Source: JAQIBY01 sp034721855
Lineage (GTDB): Bacteria > Bacteroidota > Bacteroidia > Bacteroidales > ML635J-15
NCBI GenBank assembly: GCA_034721855.1
Contig: JAYENB010000166.1
Span: 1-14,119 of the forward strand
Length of the DNA: 14,119 nucleotides
Direction: 5' to 3'
This document shows, piece by piece, positions 6,628-12,996 of the stretch (position 1 is the first letter of the stretch; the number at the start of each line of letters is the position of its first letter). The position numbers were made by a program, and so were the translations under genes. Under the pieces are notes generated by a model. The model saw nothing but the letters and a program-made list of their open reading frames with translations. It made no database searches and was not told the DNA's origin.

Positions 6628-7941
6628 ATGAATGCATATATTGTTGTCATAGCAGCGTCAATTACGATCATCATTTCTTATTTTTTCAATCTGTTGTCCA
6701 AAAAAACAAATGTGCCCAGTGTGTTGATGCTGATTGTTTTTGGGATTCTGATAAAACAGGTCATGAATCTTTCCGGTGTTGGCGGGATTAACTGGTTTCC
6801 GTACCTTGAAGTGCTTGGGATTATCGGCCTCATCATGATTGTTTTAGAGGCAGCCCTTGATCTTGAACTGACGAGAGAAAAACGAGTATTGATATGGAAA
6901 TCCTTAATCATCGCCCTGCTTTCATTGTTGCTTATCGGTGGTGCAATTTCCCTGTTGCTTATGTGGATACTGAATCTGGATATTACCAGTGCCATGCTAT
7001 ATGCTGTGCCTTTGTCCGTGATGAGCAGTGCAATTGTGATCCCAAGTGTTGCCAATCTCACCGGTGACAACAAGGAATTTATGATTTACGAAAGTACGTT
7101 TTCGGATATCTTTGGTATCATGATATTTTACTTTATCCTGAGTGGTACAGAAGTGGAGTCGGCTAAACTTATGTGGATGGGTGGTTTTTTCAATGTGTTG
7201 ATGACCATCCTGATTTCATTTGTGGTTTCATACGGACTGATATTATTGTTTCAAAACATAAAATCAGAAAACAAATTAGTCCTGCTTGTGGCTGTGCTTG
7301 TACTGCTTTATACTGTTGCCAAGCAATTTCACTTATCATCCTTGCTGATCATTCTTATTTTTGGCTTGATTTTGTGTAACAGGCACATCTTTTTCATGGG
7401 CAAACTTGATAAATACCTTAAAAAAGCAGAAGTCAATGAAATTTATACAAATTTCAGAATGATAACAATTGAATCCTCCTTTGTGCTGCGTACGTTTTTC
7501 TTTGTGATTTTTGGAATTACGATTACCTTATCAAGCCTGTTTAGTTACAAAGTGTTGTTGTTGTCGCTGGTGTTCCTTGCCATGATTTACGGCATACGGT
7601 ACCTGTTGTTGTTGGTGTTTTGCCGAAAAGACAGGCAACCCAAGTTATGGCTGGCGCCAAGGGGGCTGATAACCGTCTTGCTTTTTTATTCCATCCCAAA
7701 GGAATATATGGCAGAAAGTTTTGACCAGGGAGTATTGCTGTATGTCATTATCATTACCAATTTAATTATGGGGTATGGCCTTATGAAACACGGTCAGAAA
7801 ACCCGGAAGATGAAACTTTCAGAACAAAGCATGGAGATTGATGTTGAAAATAATGAAGATAATGATAATAAAAACGATATCGATAACGATAACAATGAAC
7901 ATGAATTAAAGGATGAATCAGATGAAAATAGTGAAAAATAA
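6628..7941 (+). CDS. Cation:proton antiporter (CPA superfamily, NhaP-like) with acidic C-terminal tail
   Basis: This is a 437-residue inner-membrane transporter with about 11-13 hydrophobic helices between residues 3 and 388, beginning right after the start (MNAYIVVIAASITIIISYFF). The discontinuous core helix holds E155-S-T-F-S159-D160 in YESTFSDIFGIMIF. This is where CPA1 members carry an Asn-Asp pair and CPA2 members an Asp-Asp pair; here it is Ser-Asp. LAPRGLITVLL near 345-356 matches the conserved Arg-Gly segment of NhaP-type exchangers. It should exchange Na+ or K+ for H+, but the ion is undetermined. Residues about 400-437 are a hydrophilic Asp/Asn/Glu tail encoded by GAT/AAT-rich low-complexity DNA, probably cytoplasmic. 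The gene starts 11 bp after the barrel gene, and its last 20 bp overlap the start of the prolyl isomerase gene. Confidence 0.88.
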   Translation: MNAYIVVIAASITIIISYFFNLLSKKTNVPSVLMLIVFGILIKQVMNLSGVGGINWFPYLEVLGIIGLIMIVLEAALDLELTREKRVLIWKSLIIALLSLLLIGGAISLLLMWILNLDITSAMLYAVPLSVMSSAIVIPSVANLTGDNKEFMIYESTFSDIFGIMIFYFILSGTEVESAKLMWMGGFFNVLMTILISFVVSYGLILLFQNIKSENKLVLLVAVLVLLYTVAKQFHLSSLLIILIFGLILCNRHIFFMGKLDKYLKKAEVNEIYTNFRMITIESSFVLRTFFFVIFGITITLSSLFSYKVLLLSLVFLAMIYGIRYLLLLVFCRKDRQPKLWLAPRGLITVLLFYSIPKEYMAESFDQGVLLYVIIITNLIMGYGLMKHGQKTRKMKLSEQSMEIDVENNEDNDNKNDIDNDNNEHELKDESDENSEK

Positions 7942-8389
7942 GTACGTTGCTGTTGAGTATGAACTCAGGCTGGATGCCTTTGATGGGGAGTTAGTAGAAG
8001 AAACCCGGGAAAATGAACCTGAGGAATTTATATTCGGACAAGACCAGATGCTGGACGTGTTTGAAAACCAGTTGAAAGGGAAAGAAAAAGGGGATACGTT
8101 TAAAATTGAAATTCCCCCGGAAAATGCTTTTGGAGAGTATGATCCCGACGCACAGCTGGAGTTTACTGAAACAGAATTTATGGATTTGGTGGGTGATGAA
8201 ATGGAAGATTTGGAAATCGGCGCGTTTATTCCCATGGAAGATGATGAAGGCAATCAATATGATGGCATCATCACGGAATATAATGATGATCGCATTGTCA
8301 TTGATTTTAATCATCCCCTGGCAGGTGAAACCTTATATTTTAGGGGTAAAGTGGTTGATGTTAGAGATGCAGGGGAGGAGAAAAATTAA
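7922..8389 (+). CDS. FKBP-type peptidyl-prolyl cis-trans isomerase, SlyD-like
   Basis: This is a 155-residue cytosolic protein with the two-domain SlyD layout. The FKBP part is split (about 1-70 and 118-150) around an inserted chaperone flap (about 71-117, acidic). Recognisable SlyD/FKBP features are the opening KNKYVAVEYELRL, the EFIFGQDQMLDVFENQLKG segment, PPENAFGEYDP, and the family hallmark D-F-N130-HPLAGETLYF. It probably isomerises prolyl bonds and holds unfolded chains. The His/Cys-rich metal-binding tail of enterobacterial SlyD is absent, since the protein ends at GEEKN. Start choice: the ATG at 7922 is preferred over the ATG at 7913, because AAAGG (7908-7912) lies about 9 nt before it and the homologous N-terminus begins MKI. 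It overlaps the antiporter gene by 20 bp, so it is probably translationally coupled and is the last gene of the operon. Confidence 0.9.
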   Translation: MKIVKNKYVAVEYELRLDAFDGELVEETRENEPEEFIFGQDQMLDVFENQLKGKEKGDTFKIEIPPENAFGEYDPDAQLEFTETEFMDLVGDEMEDLEIGAFIPMEDDEGNQYDGIITEYNDDRIVIDFNHPLAGETLYFRGKVVDVRDAGEEKN

Positions 8390-8494
8390 TTGTTTCCTAA
8401 GCATTCACAGAACACTGAAAGACAAAAGATAAAAAAATAAAGGATGTAATAATAGCAGAATCTATCGTTTCCTCAAAATCAAGATAAGATGTGA

Positions 8495-8562
8495 GGTGTT
8501 AGGTTTTAGGTGTTAGGATTTAGGAAAAGTTTCCCTCCTAAAACCTAAATCCTTATTTTTAG
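8495..8562 (+). terminator. Repeat-built hairpin after the antiporter/SlyD operon, possible terminator
   Basis: TTAGGTTTTAGG (8499-8510) is perfectly complementary to 8537-8548 (12 bp), and GGATTTAGG (8516-8524) can alternatively pair with 8544-8552. The stem is followed by TTATTTTTAG, so it could end plus-strand transcription from the operon. The left side holds two copies of GGTGTTAGG (8495-8503, 8509-8517) 14 bp apart, so the hairpin has been made from an AGG(T/A)TTT-type short repeat. The stem is mostly A-T, so its strength is moderate. Confidence 0.5.
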
Positions 8563-8582
8563 CTTTTGGCTTTTGATTTTAT

Positions 8583-8590
8583 TACCTTTG
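8583..8590 (+). promoter_or_regulatory. -7 element (TACCTTTG) of the promoter for the 8622-9690 gene pair
   Basis: TACCTTTG matches TAnnTTTG. A TTTTGG at 8564-8569 is the only nearby -33 candidate, and its spacing is shorter than usual. Transcription would start near 8596, with an AT-rich leader of about 26 nt before the ATG at 8622. Confidence 0.5.
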
Positions 8591-8621
8591 ACAATGTGAA
8601 TAAGTTAATTTTTGATAAATT

Positions 8622-9413
8622 ATGAATGAACTTCAAGGCGAAGAAGCATACGAACAACTGCAAAAGTTGCTGAAAGAAAAAAGAGATAATTTCCGTGTGA
8701 TGGAAAAAGAGGTGGATATTGATGTGCAAATGGCGTATTTTGATGCTGCCAAAAAAGCAAAAAAAGACCTCCCTGATGCTGATGTTATCCTGGAAAAAGC
8801 AGATAAATTATACGATGATGACGTGGATGTTGAAGAAAAGAAAACCTTGTTGAGTCAACTGGCTTCTCTGGAGGATGTCAGGGCCTTTCGTAAGGTGGAA
8901 TCGTTCAATGAAAAAGCCGGGAAGGATCTGGACGAATGGGCTAACATGGCATACCAGGAGAGCCTGATGGTGATGGAATCAGCTTTTTCGGATGAAGAAA
9001 AAGTGTTTGTTGCCGGTGGTATGGGAGGGAAGGATGATAAACTCAGGTATTTTGCTACCTTTTTGCACGCCGATTTGTTTGAAGACTTTACTGATCTTCA
9101 AAAAAATCTCATCAGAAAAGAAATAAAATATCAATTTGAAAAAGTCAATGCTGAACTTGAAGATGAAGAAATTAAAGGGCAATATTTTATGTTTACATGC
9201 CTTATCCCACTTGAGGTAAATATTTCTGTTTTATTCAGAGATATCATTGATGAAATCAATCAGTTTGGATATGTGCTTGGTGGAAATTTTATGGTAACCA
9301 ATGTTAAGCGATTGAGTTATAAAGAGGTTGATAAATTTATTAAGGAAAAAATGAATGACACTTTTGATGAAATAATTAATGATGACAACGATGATGAAGA
9401 AAAAGACAATTAA
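8622..9413 (+). CDS. Conserved-looking cytosolic protein of unknown function
   Basis: This is a 263-residue protein with no signal peptide or membrane segment and no domain that I recognise. The first 130 residues are charged and predicted mainly helical (EAYEQLQKLLKEKRDNF, DADVILEKADKLYDDD, EEKKTLLSQLASLEDVRAF). The second half has a mixed region with better-conserved-looking aromatic and hydrophobic stretches (LRYFATFLHADLFEDF, GQYFMFTCLIPLEVNISVLF, INQFGYVLGGNFMVTNV). It ends in an acidic tail (NDDNDDEEKDN). The ATG at 8622 follows a TAnnTTTG promoter. The last 20 bp overlap the start of the thiamine-binding family gene, which implies co-translation and possibly joint function. Codon use resembles the neighbours. 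No reaction or partner can be assigned. Confidence 0.8.
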   Translation: MNELQGEEAYEQLQKLLKEKRDNFRVMEKEVDIDVQMAYFDAAKKAKKDLPDADVILEKADKLYDDDVDVEEKKTLLSQLASLEDVRAFRKVESFNEKAGKDLDEWANMAYQESLMVMESAFSDEEKVFVAGGMGGKDDKLRYFATFLHADLFEDFTDLQKNLIRKEIKYQFEKVNAELEDEEIKGQYFMFTCLIPLEVNISVLFRDIIDEINQFGYVLGGNFMVTNVKRLSYKEVDKFIKEKMNDTFDEIINDDNDDEEKDN

Positions 9414-9690
9414 CCTGGCGATACAAGTGTTACCAACAAGCGGCTCGAAACATCCCTACGACATTGTGGATGAGGCCATAGCTGTGATTAAAGAAGCCGG
9501 TGTTCCGTATAAAGTCTGTCCCTTTGAAACCGTCATTGAAGCCCCTTACGATGTAGCCATGGACATTGCCAAAAAAGTACAGGAAGCCTGTTACGAAGCA
9601 GGTGCGGACAAACTGATGTGCTACATGAAAATCCAAAGTGCTGCAGCAGATAATGTTACCATTCAGGATAAGATGGAAAAATATGGGTAA
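9394..9690 (+). CDS. MTH1187 family thiamine-binding protein (formerly DUF77)
   Basis: This is a 98-residue ferredoxin-like-fold protein of the MTH1187/YkoF-related group. Members of the group bind thiamine or its precursors in solution, without a known reaction. Visible family features are the opening NLAIQVLPTSG, the YDIVDEAIAVIKEAGVPYKVCPFETVIEA segment (first helix and second strand) and VQEACYEAGADKLMCYMKIQ (second helix and last strand). The length of about 100 residues is typical. Four in-frame ATGs exist (9379, 9382, 9391, 9394). I chose 9394 because MKKKTINLAIQV matches the usual N-terminus, and this gives a 20-bp overlap with the upstream gene. A terminator-like hairpin follows at 9691-9716. 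Family assignment is firm; the ligand is inferred from family knowledge. Confidence 0.88.
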   Translation: MKKKTINLAIQVLPTSGSKHPYDIVDEAIAVIKEAGVPYKVCPFETVIEAPYDVAMDIAKKVQEACYEAGADKLMCYMKIQSAAADNVTIQDKMEKYG

Positions 9691-9716
9691 AAAAACCGCC
9701 CTGTAGAGGCAGTTTT
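9691..9716 (-). terminator. Terminator of the tRNA-Gly gene, probably bidirectional
   Basis: On the minus strand the RNA would read AAAACUGCC-loop-GGCGGUUUUUUU: a stem of nine or more pairs with one U-G wobble, a loop of about 7-8 nt, and a run of seven U. This is a classical intrinsic terminator immediately 3' of the tRNA. On the plus strand the same hairpin (with one C/A mismatch, then TTTT) sits right after the stop of the thiamine-binding gene and may serve it as well. Confidence 0.75.
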
Positions 9717-9719
9717 ATG

Positions 9720-9791
9720 AGCGGGAAACGGGGATCGAACCCGCGACCCTCAGCTTGGGAAGCTGATGCTCTACCACTGAGCTACTCCCGC
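9720..9791 (-). tRNA. tRNA-Gly, anticodon CCC
   Basis: The reverse strand folds into a complete cloverleaf. The acceptor stem is GCGGGAG/TTCCCGC (last pair G-U). The D arm is GCTC-AGTGGTA-GAGC. The anticodon arm is TCAGC-TTCCCAA-GCTGA, giving anticodon CCC (reads GGG). The variable loop is GGGTC, and the T arm is GCGGG-TTCGATC-CCCGT. The discriminator is U73, typical of glycine tRNAs. CCA is not encoded. The length is 72 nt. It is a single gene, with an intrinsic terminator 4 nt beyond its 3' end. Confidence 0.96.
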
Positions 9792-9853
9792 ATGTTTTAA
9801 TGCAAAAATACAAATTATTTTAATATGTTGACACATGTATCGCCGGAAATTAA

Positions 9854-10240
9854 TCAATACCCGATTTCGCAAAAGGTTTTGATTTGTCTGAGAAAGTAAT
9901 TTTCCCAGCCATATGAAATGTTATCATAAGCTTCATCCGGAATATTCACATGGGTAACTTCAACCAACACATTGTTTTTTTGAGGAAAAAAATTGATTGT
10001 AGCCACCGATTCGGATGTTACTCCTTCAAAATACCACTGTTCGACCAATTTCTTTATGGGTTCAGCTTCTAGTACTTTCCCCTGGATATCTCCTTCCATC
10101 AAACTGAATTCGGCTCCCGGCTGGGGAGAAAATGTGGCAGGGGAACCTGACCACAGTTCTATTGAATTGGCATTGGTAAAAGCCATCCAGACATCGTCCG
10201 GTTCTGCTTTGATTTTTATTTTTGTTTTGAAATCTTTCAT
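9854..10240 (-). CDS. SRPBCC (START-like)/AHSA1-type domain protein
   Basis: This is a 128-residue single-domain helix-grip protein. The opening KTKIKIKAEPDDVWMAFTNANSIELWSG is the characteristic first strand plus helices of AHSA1/SRPBCC domains. PGAEFSLMEGDIQGKVLEAEPIKKLVEQWYFEG follows the usual strand order, and the C-terminal helix is YGWENYFLRQIKTFCE. Such proteins carry a hydrophobic ligand cavity, and some act as Hsp90 co-chaperone-like or polyketide/lipid-binding proteins; no ligand can be read here. The start is the ATG at 10240 (GTG one codon upstream is the alternative). It is transcribed toward the tRNA gene but appears monocistronic. Confidence 0.85.
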   Translation of the reverse strand: MKDFKTKIKIKAEPDDVWMAFTNANSIELWSGSPATFSPQPGAEFSLMEGDIQGKVLEAEPIKKLVEQWYFEGVTSESVATINFFPQKNNVLVEVTHVNIPDEAYDNISYGWENYFLRQIKTFCEIGY

Positions 10241-10263
10241 CACTGCAGGATTTTAATATTAGG

Positions 10264-10271
10264 CAAATGTA
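10264..10271 (-). promoter_or_regulatory. -7 element (TACATTTG) upstream of the SRPBCC gene
   Basis: Reading the minus strand, TACATTTG matches TAnnTTTG and lies 23 bp before the ATG at 10240, predicting a leader of roughly 15-20 nt. No clear TTTG -33 partner was found. Confidence 0.5.
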
Positions 10272-10304
10272 AAAAGATTATGAAAAGGGGCACACGGGAA
10301 TGCT

Positions 10305-11033
10305 TTATTTATTCTTAATTGAAAATTTTCTGCCTGTTCTGAAAACATCAGCAATGACAAGCAAATGAATCCCAACGCCAATTAAAAACACCCACCATGC
10401 AAAGGTCTGAGGCACGTAATTACCGGCTTTTGCAATTACGCTGTCAGTGTTGCTGACATTGAGCATTTCAAACATACTGAAATTAGAACGCATGAAACTG
10501 ACATAATCTTCAGTGTAAGCAATGATTACAACAATGGCACCCACAACCAGGCCTGCCCAGTGCCATGGTTTGATTTTTAGGTGTTCTCGGTATGTCACAA
10601 TTATCATGGCAAGCAGGATCATGCTTAGCGAATTAATCACAGGCGCTATGACAGGACCAACCCATGTAAATGGCAGGAGAAACAATACGTCCCAAGTAAA
10701 TAAAGTTTCCGGCCATCCCAGGAACACATACAAAAACACGTAGTAAAAAATATCCCATATCGCAAAAGCATAAATAAACCACGCCATGCCCGTCATGAAT
10801 TTTCTTGCTGCCACAGCCGCTATGCTTACAAGCAATAGCATAGTGGCTACCTCCCTGACGCTTTCAATCACGGCAAGGTCAGGGCTTATCAGTTGCAGGG
10901 GGAAATCAAAACCACCCGGATAAAAAATCTCACGCAGGTAAATGACCACTGCGGTTTCTATCATGGCAAAAGCCACCGCAAACAGGCTGACCCAAAGAAG
11001 TGTTCTGTATGGAAATGTTTTCATAGCAAGCAT
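10305..11033 (-). CDS. Polytopic membrane protein of unknown function
   Basis: This is a 242-residue integral membrane protein with about six or seven hydrophobic helices: residues about 10-33 (LLWVSLFAVAFAMIETAVVIYL), 60-76, 82-106 (WFIYAFAIWDIFYYVFLYVFL), 113-146 (two segments), 158-176 and 212-233. A short exposed segment around 177-210 (EDYVSFMRSNFSMFEMLNVS) lies before the last helix, and the tail is basic (RTGRKFSIKNK). Glu and Arg inside helix 1 (IETAVVIYLRE) and the WDIFYY motif look like conserved functional residues. I do not recognise a named family. ATG codons at 11033 and 11024 are both possible starts; the second would give MKTFPYR. It lies downstream of miaA on the same strand, separated by a hairpin at 11072-11104, so it is probably transcribed separately. 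Confidence 0.8.
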   Translation of the reverse strand: MLAMKTFPYRTLLWVSLFAVAFAMIETAVVIYLREIFYPGGFDFPLQLISPDLAVIESVREVATMLLLVSIAAVAARKFMTGMAWFIYAFAIWDIFYYVFLYVFLGWPETLFTWDVLFLLPFTWVGPVIAPVINSLSMILLAMIIVTYREHLKIKPWHWAGLVVGAIVVIIAYTEDYVSFMRSNFSMFEMLNVSNTDSVIAKAGNYVPQTFAWWVFLIGVGIHLLVIADVFRTGRKFSIKNK

Positions 11034-11071
11034 TTTTTGTAAGCTTCACAGCTAAAAATAATAATAAATGG

Positions 11072-11104
11072 TTAACCCCGTTGAAAAATTTTCTACGGGG
11101 TTAA
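11072..11104 (-). terminator. 33-bp near-perfect palindrome, probable miaA terminator
   Basis: TTAACCCCGT (11072-11081) and ACGGGGTTAA (11095-11104) are perfect 10-bp arms, and the interior GAAAAATTTTC is itself self-complementary, so nearly the whole 33 bp can fold. It begins 25 bp beyond the miaA stop. On the minus strand it is followed by an AT-rich stretch (CCATTTATTATTATTTTT) rather than a pure U-run, so termination is likely but not certain. Confidence 0.6.
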
Positions 11105-11129
11105 TAACGGTTACAAAATTTGAAGGCTA

Positions 11130-12062
11130 TTATGTATTCAGCAACTTTATTATCCGGTTTGTTTTTTCTTCAGTAGACAATTCTGCATCAATCCAGTGTA
11201 TCTGATGACCGTCTTTTTCCATTTTTCTGAACCATGTCATCTGGCGTTTGGCAAATTGGTGAATGGCTATGTTTAACCGGGAAACCATATCACTGTATGT
11301 TATTTTCCCCGAGAGATATAGCCCCAGAAATTTGTATTCCAGCCCATAATACATCATGTCCTCAATGCTCAATCCGTTTTGGTGCAGGTGGCGGGCTTCT
11401 TCCACCAGGCCTTTTTCTAAGCGTTGATGCAGTCTTTCTGTGATACGCTTGCGGCGTTTTTCCCTGCTGATATTAACCCCAATGATAAGGGGATGGATTC
11501 CTGGCATTTTAATATTGTGTTCGGGGTGATGTTTGTAATAATCTGCAATTTCAATGGCCCTGACAGTCCGTTTTTTCGTATCTGTATCGCTTTTGTTATG
11601 CAGGGATTTGTATGTATTCAGGATTTTTTCAAGTGCGGGCAGGGATTTATCTTTCAGTGTATCCCTCAATTCCGGATTTACCGGTACCCGGATAAGTTTG
11701 TACTCTCGCAAAACAGCATCAATGTACATGCCTGTGCCACCGCAGAGAATGGGTATTTTTCCTTTGTTGTGAATGGTTTCAAAAACCATGAAAAAATCCT
11801 GCTGATATTGAAAGACATTGTATTTTTCTCCGGGATCAACAATATCAATAAGGTGATAAGGAACCTTTTTGCCATTCACCACGAAATCACTATAATCTTT
11901 TCCTGTGCCAATATCCATACCACGATACACTTGCCTGCTGTCAGCAGAAATGACTTCACTGTTGATGGCATCGGCCAGATGAGCTGCCATCCCGGTTTTT
12001 CCTGAAGCGGTTGGACCTAGGATGACAATGAGATTTTTAGCTTTGTTGGCAGAATTACTCAT
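11130..12062 (-). CDS. miaA: tRNA dimethylallyltransferase (isopentenyl transferase)
   Basis: This 310-residue enzyme transfers a dimethylallyl group from DMAPP to N6 of A37 in tRNAs reading UNN codons, the first step of ms2i6A synthesis in the cytosol. Visible family features are the P-loop L-GPTASGKT (16-23), the segment SADSRQVYRGMDIGTGK (39-55) with the catalytic Asp41 and substrate-binding residues, YHLID (69-73), and CGGTGMY (107-113). Then come KKRTVRAIEI in the helical insertion region and R/K-rich FAKRQMTWFRK near the C-terminus, which contacts the tRNA. The length is typical (about 300-315). The ATG at 12062 gives the usual short N-terminus before the P-loop strand. The gene diverges from the Yip1-family gene and is followed by a palindromic terminator-like sequence. 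Confidence 0.97.
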   Translation of the reverse strand: MSNSANKAKNLIVILGPTASGKTGMAAHLADAINSEVISADSRQVYRGMDIGTGKDYSDFVVNGKKVPYHLIDIVDPGEKYNVFQYQQDFFMVFETIHNKGKIPILCGGTGMYIDAVLREYKLIRVPVNPELRDTLKDKSLPALEKILNTYKSLHNKSDTDTKKRTVRAIEIADYYKHHPEHNIKMPGIHPLIIGVNISREKRRKRITERLHQRLEKGLVEEARHLHQNGLSIEDMMYYGLEYKFLGLYLSGKITYSDMVSRLNIAIHQFAKRQMTWFRKMEKDGHQIHWIDAELSTEEKTNRIIKLLNT

Positions 12063-12066
12063 GCAG

Positions 12067-12074
12067 CAAAAATA
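12067..12074 (-). promoter_or_regulatory. -7 element (TATTTTTG) of the miaA promoter
   Basis: On the minus strand TATTTTTG matches TAnnTTTG and ends only 4 bp before the miaA ATG (12062-12060). If used, transcription would start at or within a few bases of the start codon, so the mRNA would be leaderless or nearly so. No -33 TTTG is evident. A longer transcript from further upstream is the alternative. Confidence 0.4.
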
Positions 12075-12120
12075 ATGGATTTTTTGATTGTTTTTATGAT
12101 TCGGGCATGTATGATTTGTG

Positions 12121-12128
12121 TAACTTTG
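12121..12128 (+). promoter_or_regulatory. -7 element (TAACTTTG) of the Yip1-family gene promoter
   Basis: TAACTTTG is a perfect TAnnTTTG match. Its position rules out the in-frame ATG at 12075 as the real start, because it lies upstream of the predicted transcription start, and it favours the ATGs at 12135 or 12144. No well-spaced -33 element was found; the nearest TTG motifs are about 30 bp upstream. Confidence 0.5.
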
Positions 12129-12143
12129 TACCCTATGGCCGGA

Positions 12144-12719
12144 ATGGATATAAATAGGCGCTTACAGTTGCTCAGGGCATTGATTCTAAACCCTGTCAAT
12201 ACCTGGAAGGGTTTGATGAGGAAGCCTTTGGAGCGAAGCAATGTGATTACAGGCTTTTATTTGCCCGGTGTTCTCATTCTGGGGCTATCGGAGTTTTTTG
12301 GGATGATCCTGTCTGCCTATGTTACAGAGTCGGTTTTGTACATTATGTTTTTTTCCATAGCCATCATGGCAGGACTAATCCTCGCTTATTTTTTGTCAGC
12401 CCTCGCTCTGAAATATCTGCTTAAATCATTTGAAAATGAGACTAAAGCAAACCGGGGTGCCCAGCTTCTTGCTTTACCGCTAGTGTTGGGATATCTTCCC
12501 ATTGCTGTTATGGCTCTGTTTCGGAGTATGTTTTTTCTGGGAATATTGTCTTTTTATGCTGGTTATTTATTCTGGGCAGGAACACAAAAAATACCGGGAA
12601 TACACAAGGAAAAAATAAGTTTGTTTGGCATCCTGGCCGTGATTTTTACAGTCGGGATTCATTTGCTCATCCTGTTTTTGGTATTTTCATTGAAAACACC
12701 ATTTATGACATGGTTTTAG
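12144..12719 (+). CDS. Yip1-family integral membrane protein
   Basis: This is a 191-residue membrane protein. The cytosolic N-terminus MDINRRLQLLRALILNPVNTWKGL is the signature opening of bacterial Yip1-domain proteins (an amphipathic helix followed by the LNPxxTW motif). About five transmembrane helices follow: residues about 34-55, 62-90, 108-130, 132-152 and 160-187. Bacterial members have no established function; the eukaryotic relatives act in vesicle trafficking, which does not transfer. The start at 12144 is chosen because the family motif begins there and a TAnnTTTG element sits at 12121-12128; the ATG at 12135 would add MAG. The reading frame extends further upstream, but across the promoter region. 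It stands alone, divergent from miaA. Confidence 0.82.
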   Translation: MDINRRLQLLRALILNPVNTWKGLMRKPLERSNVITGFYLPGVLILGLSEFFGMILSAYVTESVLYIMFFSIAIMAGLILAYFLSALALKYLLKSFENETKANRGAQLLALPLVLGYLPIAVMALFRSMFFLGILSFYAGYLFWAGTQKIPGIHKEKISLFGILAVIFTVGIHLLILFLVFSLKTPFMTWF

Positions 12720-12731
12720 GCGATTAAAAAT

Positions 12732-12763
12732 GTTCCGGGTTTCGTGTTCCGGGTTTCGGGTTT
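12732..12763 (+). repeat. Short direct repeat GTTCCGGGTTTC, period 14
   Basis: GTTCCGGGTTTC occurs at 12732-12743 and 12746-12757, followed by a further GGGTTT (12758-12763). Related short strings (GTTCCGTGTTTTCC, TGTTTCGGGTTCG) occur at 13784-13797 and 13885-13897. This is non-coding low-complexity spacer DNA of the type seen between Bacteroidota genes. Confidence 0.65.
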
Positions 12764-12879
12764 AGTTATTATCACTTTTTTCTTCCATTTTTTCAAATTT
12801 TTTTTATCATAATCTTTTGGAGTAACTACTCGGTGCTAAAATAAAAAAAACCTTAACTATTCAGACGCATTTGATTTTT

Positions 12880-12974
12880 ACCGCAAAGACGGAGAGGCGC
12901 TAAGAAATTGAATAATTTGTTAACAGTTTAGTTTACAAATTTTAAACCTTTACGCCTTTGCGACTCGCGGTGAG
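12880..12974. repeat. Imperfect inverted repeat (CGCAAAG-type), possible bidirectional hairpin
   Basis: ACCGCAAAGACGGAGAGGCGCTAAG at 12880-12904 and the complement of 12947-12974 agree at about 18 of 25 aligned positions, enclosing a 42-bp AT-rich spacer. The motif belongs to the widespread intergenic ACCGC(A/G)AAGGCGCAAAG type repeat. It lies between the convergent 3' ends of the Yip1-family gene and the secreted-protein gene and could terminate both, although no clear T-run follows. Confidence 0.6.
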
Positions 12975-12996
12975 GAGCTACTTTTGCTGATACTGA

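Noticed and set aside
7913..7921. Alternative start for the SlyD-like gene at the ATG at 7913
   Set aside because: It would place AAAGG directly against the start codon with no spacing; the ATG at 7922 has proper spacing and the expected MKI N-terminus.
8495..8552. Possible CRISPR-like or tandem regulatory array
   Set aside because: Units are only 9-14 bp with two copies, there are no unique spacers, and no cas genes are in the window.
8390..8621. Possible thiamine (TPP) riboswitch ahead of the thiamine-binding gene pair
   Set aside because: No CTGAGA-type TPP motif or its ACCTGA partner in proper order was seen in the spacer; only the short repeats and the promoter are present.
11424..12005. 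Plus-strand open frame of 193 codons
   Set aside because: It is entirely antisense to miaA, whose motifs are unambiguous, and it has no domain of its own.
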